Source: Nemertoderma westbladi
Taxonomy: Eukaryota; Xenacoelomorpha; Nemertodermatida; Nemertodermatidae
Length of the DNA: 64,000 nt
Direction: 5' to 3'
Assembly (NCBI GenBank): GCA_032718475.1
Contig: JAUCBJ010000785.1
Coordinates: 1 to 64,000, forward strand
This document shows positions 57,501-64,000 of the stretch, in pieces. Position numbers and translations under genes: made by a program. The notes below the pieces were generated by a model. It saw only the letters and a program-made list of their open reading frames with translations, ran no database searches and was not told the origin of the DNA. Numbering within the stretch: the stretch's first letter is position 1; each line of letters begins with the position of its first letter.

Positions 57501-59757
57501 GAATATGTGGTGCGGTCACTACTGATTAGACTCAATGCCAATTAGTTTTGAACTTCCTCAACCGATGACAATCCTGAAATTCCTCCCATCTTCTCTACTA
57601 CGGTTTGCAGACCTTCTAGATCAACACATTAGGCATCGGTAAGTTACGATATGAAGATGGGAACTTATTGGTTAATCTGACCTGCAAATTTCTCCCCTTA
57701 TGCTTATGACTCAGACATAATACTATGTTCACCAAAGGTAATGAAACAGGGGTTCCATCCAAGAACTCCAATGTGTTATTTGGTAAAACCACTGGTAAAC
57801 AGCACATTCTCTAGATGGTGTTTTGACATGGTGTTGTTAAGCTGTTGTTGGAAATTAGCTTAAATTTTACTGCTATTCCGAAGTCTTTATTGATCCAATT
57901 ATATTCAAGGTCGTCCGCCCTTGTAATTTCTATCATTATTGTAGAGTTACGCTGCCATGGTAATGGTCAGTTTTAAACTGCAATTGGGTGGTGCACTCCA
58001 TACCAACATTACCTTTTATAACAGGTATTATGTATTTTAAATTTTCCTTTTAGAAAAATATATATAACTATGTTACAACTAAACTTACCTTTCCAGCAAA
58101 CAATCCACACAAAGATACTATAAATAGAATATTGAAGACAGCGCTACCAACTATAGTTCCAACACCAATATCACCTCCAGTAACAAAAACGGCTGCAAAA
58201 ATAAAGTATACTTTGCTGTAAAAATAATCTGGAATAAAAAAATCAATTACATGATAAAAATATATATGCAAACAATTTACTTATAGTATAAAGATTCGTA
58301 ATTAATTTAATAATTTATAATTAATTTATTTAATAAAGTTTACTGACCAAATATTGAAGTGAATAGTTCTGGAGCAGAACTACCAGCAGCCATGAAGGTT
58401 GCCCCAGCAACATCTGGTTCCAAATTCAAACCTGAAAAGAAAAATTATTTTTATATTATTCAACAAATTATCTAAAAAATGTAACATTAAAGAAATGTAC
58501 ACGAGGCGTGGCATTTTACTTAACTCACTTGTAATATTTTAAATTAAATATAATACTATTAGTGGTTATGTTCCAAAATTATGCTAATAATATTCAAACA
58601 TTTGTTATTCACTATTTTTGATGAATTATTAAACATTATTTATTTCATGGGTGAGATAACGGCGTAGATTGACCACAATCACCAAAAAATAACGGACCGG
58701 TACATGTTTTTGCAAAGATCCTGAAATTTTTAGAATCAGGTTCCTTATTATATTTCAAACTAACATAATAACTAAAAACCAGTAACTAGTAACCTACTCA
58801 CTAACTTTCACATATCACCTCCAATGTTGGTACAAAATAATCGTCACACACAATAGCTAATCCAAGGAACAAGTACATGGAGATTAAACAATGAATGATA
58901 ACTCCTCCTTGTTTCCGCTCCGTCTGGGTAAAGAAATCTTCGGGAAATTCTGCGATCGTTGGGTTGGTACAATTTTTATTCTTTTTACTTTCCGAGTCGC
59001 TTTCATTCTGACTAACTAGCGCCTCATCAGCAGCAACGAGCAGATTTCGGGAATGGACAGCATCATATCCACCTGCATTAGTGTAAAATTGTAAAGTGAA
59101 AAGCGATTTGTAATAGAAAATATAAAATAGTTAATTAATAAGAAGTCTTCCATCAGTAAGAGTGTCGATAGAGGATAATGATTGAAAGGGGTTATTTATT
59201 GCCCTATGTTAATAATTTCTTTGACTATTCAATTCAACAATGTGTGATATGTTCCCCTTATTTGGGTGAATTTGTTTTCAAAAACTTAAACTTAAACGTT
59301 CAAAAACAGTAAAGCTACCATGACGCTGCCTTGAGAATGCATATGAAATCGAGATGAAATCGTGAGTTTATAGGGAGATAGATGTTGTTGTGAAATTTTT
59401 TGATGTGCCGACATTTTATTCTCAATGTAGCCTCCATGCAGAATTGCAGCACTGCACCCCCCAATATAGATAGAAAAGCCCCACCCTATATGAATATCAA
59501 GATTATATTGTTCTACTCTTGAACAACTATTTGTACAACTATATTACATCTAGGCTAGGTATATAGATATAATACTTTTGGTGACATTATATACAGATAA
59601 CTATTAACTCACCTTCAAAGTGTGGTTCAAAGGGGTGGATTTGTGAGAGTAGAGAAGACAAGGCGCAAACTGCTATGAAATATCCAATAATATATGGAAG
59701 CAGTTTGATTCTTTGTCTAGGTCGCCATTTGATTCCATTATTGTTAAGATGCCACAT
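45083..59757 (-). CDS. SLC24A-like: K+-dependent Na+/Ca2+ exchanger (SLC24/NCKX family), nine exons
   Basis: Exons in coding order on the minus strand: 59757-59613, 59072-58806, 58431-58348, 58192-58089, 54520-54288, 53668-53517, 52958-52725, 47382-47281, 45402-45083. All borders are GT-AG, all phases agree, and the sum is 1,641 nt (546 residues). The start ATG has an in-frame stop just upstream. An N-terminal hydrophobic segment is followed by a short extracellular loop. Alpha-1 repeat: [19 protein letters not shown] (essential Glu) and [16 protein letters not shown] cytosolic loop is rich in Asp/Lys. Alpha-2 repeat: [20 protein letters not shown] (essential Asp) and [15 protein letters not shown]. 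The Asp in GSNIFD corresponds to the residue that gives K+ dependence in NCKX2. The product exports Ca2+ with K+ in exchange for Na+ across the plasma membrane. It appears closest to NCKX3/4-type members, but I cannot fix the paralog. A second last exon lies at 41214-41533. Confidence 0.93.
45573..46831. other. SLC24 intron 8, no feature recognised
   Basis: AT-rich with a short TATATG/TTTG repeat at about 45785-45830. A 78-codon frame begins inside the duplication and runs to 45754; it has no recognisable features. Confidence 0.4.
46832..47136. mobile_element. MITE-like element with long inverted termini
   Basis: The outer about 70-120 bp on each side are imperfect inverted repeats: GGTTTGG...AATTGTTGGGCTAGAAA on the left and the complement of TTTCTAGCTCAACAATTATTT plus CGCGCACCAACC on the right, with CCTGAATCG and CGATTCAAGA inside. 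No ORF. The right part is shared with 31200-31407. It lies in SLC24 intron 8. Confidence 0.65.
47590..48060 (-). pseudogene. LINE-A C-terminal fragment in SLC24 intron 7
   Basis: The minus strand reads [31 protein letters not shown] and FTRMLRR, matching 32581-33060 and 5399-5896. It is frameshifted and truncated at both ends. Confidence 0.8.
48451..48588. repeat. Near-perfect palindrome, arms about 65-69 bp
   Basis: The left arm 48451-48519 and the right arm 48524-48588 are reverse complements with only a few mismatches (for example TTTGCGGAATT against AATTCCACAAA), separated by GGTT. It is a snap-back MITE or a palindromic insertion in SLC24 intron 7. Confidence 0.9.
48589..50582. other. 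SLC24 intron 7, no feature recognised
   Basis: About 2 kb of AT-rich DNA. No coding exon, known repeat or RNA gene could be supported. Confidence 0.4.
50583..51532. mobile_element. Foldback element with inverted arrays of a 14-16-bp repeat
   Basis: The left array (50821-51020) has about 13 units of CGTCAATTGAACCA with 0-2 spacer bases. The right array (51321-51458) has about 9 units in reverse complement. A variant unit (CGTCAATTGACCCA) sits at the matching place in both arms, so the arms are a true inverted duplication. The AT-rich loop is about 300 bp. The outer ends resemble the TGTGGGG-type termini of the MITE at 53041-53385 (CGTGGGGCGTCGCGCAGCACG on the left; complement of GTGGCTCGCCCCACA on the right). 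No ORF. Confidence 0.85.
51859..51878. repeat. Run of 20 C
   Basis: Uninterrupted C homopolymer in SLC24 intron 7; a G-quadruplex-capable G run on the minus strand. Confidence 0.9.
53041..53385. mobile_element. MITE of the TCTGTCGT family
   Basis: Imperfect terminal inverted repeats of about 45 bp: TGTGGGGCGAGCCACGA...CATATGGGTGCC on the left, and the right end ...GGTACCCATATG...GAAGACCCCACA. Inside are repeats of TCTGTCGTCGTC, then AATAACTCGG and AAACTTGGTATG. It shares these parts with 42155-42335 and the outer ends with 50583-51532. It lies in SLC24 intron 6. Confidence 0.7.
53863..54097 (+). mobile_element. tRNA-derived SINE with 12-bp target duplication
   Basis: The head has A-box-like TGGTCTAGTGG and B-box-like GTTCGATCCC spaced as in a tRNA. 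The element is bounded by ATTCAAATATCC at 53851-53862 and 54098-54109. It lies in SLC24 intron 5, opposite in sense to the gene, and differs from the Ser-derived SINE at 40152-40411. Confidence 0.88.
54748..57192. repeat. Minisatellite of 23-24-bp units with higher-order structure
   Basis: About 100 units close to GAAATCCTAC[C]ATACCCGATGGT[A/G] fill 2.4 kb of SLC24 intron 4. Variant units mark higher-order repeats: CCCCATGGTAG recurs at 55303, 55491 and 55679 (period 188 bp, eight units), and GATAGTGGAATTCC recurs at 55941 and 56623 (period 682 bp). Open frames across it (MVEILPYP repeats) are by-products of the unit length. Confidence 0.97.
57193..58088. other. Rest of SLC24 intron 4, no feature recognised
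   Basis: No coding exon or known repeat is evident between the minisatellite and the exon at 58089. Confidence 0.4.
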
Positions 59758-59948
59758 ATCTGATGGCTATACGATATGTCCCAACATGGCAAGAAATATG
59801 ATAGTGAACTGCTTTCCTCCCCCACAGAACATACTACTCCACAATATTATTAACTGTCCTTATATATAGTTTTTGTTATAATATTATACTATAATACTTA
59901 ACTTTAAATAATTTGTATACTGAAGAAAAAATGCACTTGAACAACGAT

Positions 59949-60303
59949 TTGATGCTTGATTCTACACAAGACTACAAAGGGCAGCCCTAAACATCAGCTG
60001 GAGACAACACATGACAAACGCCGAGCTTTATGGTACAATACCACCTGTATCAACCACCCTCCGTGAACGCGATTAATTTTCAGTGGGCACCGCTGGAAAA
60101 GTAAAGACGAGGTCATACCAGATCTACTTTTCTGGCAACAAACTCATGGAAAGCGTAGTCGTGGACGCGACCGGCCATAACATATTGAAAGGGATACTGA
60201 ACTTGGGAGAAATGAAATTGCGACAACTATGGAGAATCGGGAAGCCTGGAAGGATCTCATTTTCTCTGTCCGAGCGGCTGAGCCCACTGAGCGTAGGTAC
60301 TTA
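59949..60303 (+). pseudogene. LINE-B reverse transcriptase C-terminal fragment, plus strand
   Basis: Reads RAALNISWRQHMTNAELYG, then VSTTLRER and, frameshifted, NEIATTMENREAWKDL-like sequence. It lies upstream of the SLC24 start codon, opposite in sense, and forms an inverted pair with 61988-62350. Confidence 0.75.
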
Positions 60304-61589
60304 GGTAGTAGTTAAATCATTTAATTAAGGACTTGAGACTAAAACTAATCTACTTTGTATACAGTATAATTTAATAATGCGTTTCTAACTGCCATGCTAG
60401 TTTCTTAGAATAGAGATAAATAGTGTAGGTGGTTCGAACTGCTACTGACAAGGTTGTTATACACTGTAGCTTTAATAATACAATACTTGAGAATTAGACG
60501 AGCACAGGAATTACACAGTGCCAAAATAATAGTCAGCAACGCCAGTTACAGAATCAGCTACAAGATAGAATCAGATCAATTAGTATCAGTATCAATTCAG
60601 TATCAATTCAGTATCAATTATCATGAAGGTAGACTTCCGCTGGGACTAGGATTCGAACCATGGACGAGGGGAACACAATCCGAGTGATTACATTACAGTG
60701 ACAAAATTACTAATCTGAATTAACATAACAGATACATAACAACTATAAACTGTAAGCCTAATTAGTATTATTTATCATTTATTTGCTAAAAACTCAATCT
60801 ATTAAAATTTCATGAGTCATTTAATACACAAATAATTTTCTGATAATTGACAGTAAAGCAGTGACACTTTTACAGGTTTCCAGGTATCAGATTGCCTATA
60901 CATTCTTATACAGTACATACCATAATACTACGACTTAACGCTATTACTGTTAAATACTAATTTGATACTGTGTAGGCTGCTGCAAGCTTCATTTATTAAT
61001 ATCCTAAACTATTCCTAAAAATATTCTGCAAAATATTGCTAGACTCAATTAAGTTTGTTTTTATTTCGTTTCAAATAGACAATTCTGAAAGGAAAAATGT
61101 GAAAATTAAATAATGTTTTATCAATAACAATTTGGAACATAAATATATTTGCAGAACATTTTGTTTATTATATGATATCATAGATTATAAACATCACAAA
61201 TTATATTATTATAGATAATTCAGTACAAAGTACAATCATTTTTTTTCTAAATCTCGGTATAATATTGTGTGTGTATTGTATTAGGATTATAATATAGCTA
61301 AATAGATGGGTCAAATTAGAGGAATACCAACATTTAACAACAACATTAATTTATGCAATTTTCTCGGTATCTCAGTGCTAATTGTATTGGAGTTAAACTG
61401 AATGTGATTTCTTGAAATGTCTTTTGTACAGTAAATTGTTCCATGTGTCAGAAATTTGTTTCCGAATAATATACACCAAAATTTCTCTGTCTAAAATTTA
61501 CGAAATATGCCGATGTGATGGATATGAGCAGCACGGCTTTACATTTGGCATCTAACATTAGTTTAAATGATTTCAATACGACAAGAATG
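60304..61589. other. AT-rich intergenic region
   Basis: No gene is supported. A tRNA-like B-box sequence (GATTCGAACC) at about 60650 may be the end of a decayed SINE. The SLC24 promoter is presumably somewhere between 59758 and here. Confidence 0.35.
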
Positions 61590-61725
61590 TTCAAATTTAT
61601 CAAAAATACTCAAAGAGTAAGGGGAAGCTAAGAACATTTCAATACCCCAATGGAACCAAAGCACAGCTGGATTACATCCTTATCAACAAAAAGTGGATGA
61701 AAAACATGATTAATTTGTAAATAAA
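61590..61725 (+). pseudogene. LINE endonuclease fragment
   Basis: Plus-strand frames give KFIKNTQRVRGKLRTF then PNGTKAQLDYILINKKW, the conserved QxDYILxNxxW segment of RTE/CR1-like LINE endonucleases. Only about 40 residues survive. Confidence 0.65.
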
Positions 61726-61987
61726 TTTGTTAAAAACAGCTCGTTTAACCTAATTGGTACGGGCCACATAATTGAGACTCAAATATGTAACTCATTTTAA
61801 TTCAGAGCCATAATATTGTATTTAGATACTTCCGATTTCATTAAAAAAATAAATTAATTGTGAGAAAGAGATAGATAACAGAAAAAAAAAATCAAAAAAT
61901 AAATCAAATTAAAAGATGGAACTGAAAAATGGTATGTAAAAGCTAAAAGCCAGAAACTAAAAATATATTAACTGTGGCCTTTTTCTA

Positions 61988-62350
61988 TTGTAGTTGCTGC
62001 TAGGTCGAGCGAGCGAACTCGGGCAGTGGAAATGAGATCCTTCCAGGCTTCCCGATTCTCCATAGTTGTCGCAATTTCGTTTCTCCCAAGTTCAGTATCC
62101 CGTTCAAGTTGATCTATATATGTTATGGCCGGTCGTCCACGACTACGCTTTACTTGTGTTGGTTGCCAGAAAAGTAGATCTGGTATGACCTCGTCTTTAC
62201 TTCGTCAACAGTGCCCACTGAATCTTAATCTGCGTTCACGGAGGGTGGTTGATACAGGTGGTATAATATAGTACCACCATAAAGTTGTCTCCAGCTGATG
62301 TTTATGGCTGCCCTTAGTAGTCTTGTGTAGCACCCATCAATTTCACCCCC
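61988..62350 (-). pseudogene. LINE-B reverse transcriptase C-terminal fragment, minus strand
   Basis: The minus strand matches 59949-60303 and 35405-35604, including VSTTLRER, FWQPTQ and NEIATTMENREAWKDL, with the 3' end at about 61988. Confidence 0.75.
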
Positions 62351-63588
62351 GTAAAAAACTTTCCACTGTTGTGGCTCGAATGAGTTTTAATTTTTACAGT
62401 AACTACAGTACGTAACTGTTTGATGATAAAATATTTTTCATATTTCCTTAAATTAAAAATTATAATTAAATAGAATTATAGTTCTTTCAGTTTATATATC
62501 TAAAGATGATAGTTTCAACTAAACTGGGCTAACTAAAGGAAGATTCAGTTATCAGTCATCTTATAAATAATATTATCATAGCCTGAATTTATTATTAATT
62601 GTGATTAAATTTGTTTATTTTTAAAACCTGTAGTTGTTGTTCAATAACTGCAGCACCGATTACTGCCTAAAGCTAAGAAATTATAAGAGAACCAACCATT
62701 TCGCAGTTCCTTTTTTTCCTAATAGCAATAATTCCCGGCGAGTAAACGCTTGCTATTGGTCGTACAGAGTTTGACAGGTTGGATTTTATCCACTTAGAGG
62801 GAAGCAATAAATTATCACAAGAACGGAATTTAAGTAAGAAAGAGCCCTTAAAAACAACTGGAGACAATATTTACTGATTGGTTGTAATCTCACTCGAAGT
62901 AACAACCAATCACTTTAGGGCCTCTATTTTGCAACTAAAATGCACAGCTATGATTTAATATTTTAATAATATAACCTGCTAAAGACCCTCAATATTACTA
63001 CCTCTTCATCCGTTCGTTTACTACTATGATTGACTGATTAATTAAAATCTAAATCAGGTATAACATTGCATTTAAACTCCTATAAAAAAACTTGTTAATT
63101 TAATATTAATATTAATTAATATCAATTAATATTAATAATTTAAATAGTTGATAATTCGAATCAGCAGTCAGAAGAGCAGAGCAGAGAGAGACCTGGTCGG
63201 AAAATAACCGTACCAAGTACCAACGTGAGATGGAGAACTTTCATGTGAGACTTATAAACTTTGCGAAACTCTGCAAAGCAGCTATATAAACATTCGCCAA
63301 TCGCAATTCCTCTTGTTAACAAACGGATAGCGTTTGTGTTTAAACAACGCATAGCACTGGGTGCCATGTATAATTATTTTAATCTATCATTTTCTGAAAA
63401 ATATTTTCCAATATTAAGACAGTTGTAGTTCAGTGGCAGTCAGTGGGCGCCTGGGATGCTTTCAATGCAATTATGGGTGCTGTCGGGATTTAAAACTATG
63501 TATTCAAAAAATTAAGCCTTCTTATACAACTGTTGGCAAAACAAAACAAATTAGGTGGTGAGCTGGGTGAGTGACTCACATTTTGCAA

Positions 63589-63592
<4 letters not shown>
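62351..63592. other. AT-rich intergenic region
   Basis: No gene or known repeat recognised. A short ATTAATATTAAT tract lies at about 63100-63135. Confidence 0.35.

Positions 63593-63619
<27 letters not shown>
63593..63619. repeat. Run of 27 G
   Basis: Uninterrupted G homopolymer. Its true length is uncertain because such runs are error-prone in assemblies. Confidence 0.85.
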
Positions 63620-64000
63620 TAAACCCACGGGGTTATTTTTTTAATTTGTTTTTAAATTTCAAAATATGGTTGAATAATGCGCAAAAAAAAATATACCATC
63701 AAATAAGAGAATGACCTAAAGTGAAATTTTTTTTTAATTTTATTATATTATTTTTTGACGGACCGTCAAATATAAGGAAAGCGCAGATCTTCTAGCTAAA
63801 GGTTTTTCTCTATGGATTTTCAGGGTAGCAGAATCCATTTCAAGTCAGTTTCAACATTTGATGACTTACAAATTGTCTGCTTGGCGTCAGGTTGTCGGTT
63901 ATATTTTGACGGACACACTGACAGACTTACGGACCGGAACGACGGCGCCAAATTTGAATACTGATATCAGGAATGAAGTCACGGAGCAAGAAAATCCGTA

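Noticed and set aside
60629-60700. tRNA gene on the minus strand
   Set aside because: Only a B-box-like GATTCGAACC is present; no acceptor or anticodon stem forms.

Overview
The window looks like metazoan nuclear DNA. It is AT-rich and has spliced genes with GT-AG introns, a cloverleaf tRNA gene with a pol III terminator, tRNA-derived SINEs, several LINE families, MITE-like foldback elements and a BEL/Pao LTR retrotransposon. A secreted fibrinogen-domain lectin-like gene and an SLC24-type exchanger fit a marine invertebrate. A tunicate or similar animal is possible, but the sequence does not settle the taxon.

Left part (1-11.6 kb): a fragment of LINE family A, a decayed CR1/Jockey-type LINE on the minus strand (about 0.2-3.9 kb), then the broken remains of a gene homologous to the large second ORF of the BEL element further right (3.9-7.2 kb). 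A LINE-A copy with a 12-bp target duplication splits these remains. A BEL gag scrap (7.9-8.1 kb) and a three-exon fibrinogen-related gene (8565-10424) follow.

Centre (11,673-30,328): an 18,656-bp LTR retrotransposon with two 1,191-bp LTRs that differ at only four positions by eye, and an ATATA 5-bp target duplication. It carries a gag-pol of BEL/Pao type (DUF1759-like gag, CCHC knuckles, DSG protease, YMDD reverse transcriptase, RNase H, integrase, DUF5641-like tail). After pol it carries an intact 1,417-codon ORF of unknown function with zinc-knuckle motifs. The gag-pol of this copy is damaged: an in-frame stop before gag, a frameshift in RNase H, and an integrase lacking its CC pair and first catalytic Asp. 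The element sits inside the endonuclease of an L2/CR1-like LINE, whose two halves flank it.

Right part (30.3-64 kb): the rest of that LINE, a LINE-A copy carrying a 906-bp insertion, a tRNA-Gln gene, and a one-exon 818-codon coiled-coil gene of unknown function (plus strand). Convergent to it is a complete nine-exon K+-dependent Na+/Ca2+ exchanger gene (SLC24/NCKX, minus strand, 59757 to 45083). A 3.2-3.5 kb tandem duplication spans the convergent 3' ends. It created a truncated second copy of the coiled-coil gene and a spare last exon for the exchanger with identical protein sequence. The exchanger introns hold a 2.4-kb minisatellite with higher-order structure, SINEs, MITEs and a foldback element with inverted arrays of a 14-16-bp repeat.

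The most novel signal is the extra zinc-knuckle ORF of the giant BEL element, together with its strongly diverged homolog 20 kb away. The pair points to an undescribed gene family carried by these elements. Exon borders and alignments were made by eye.
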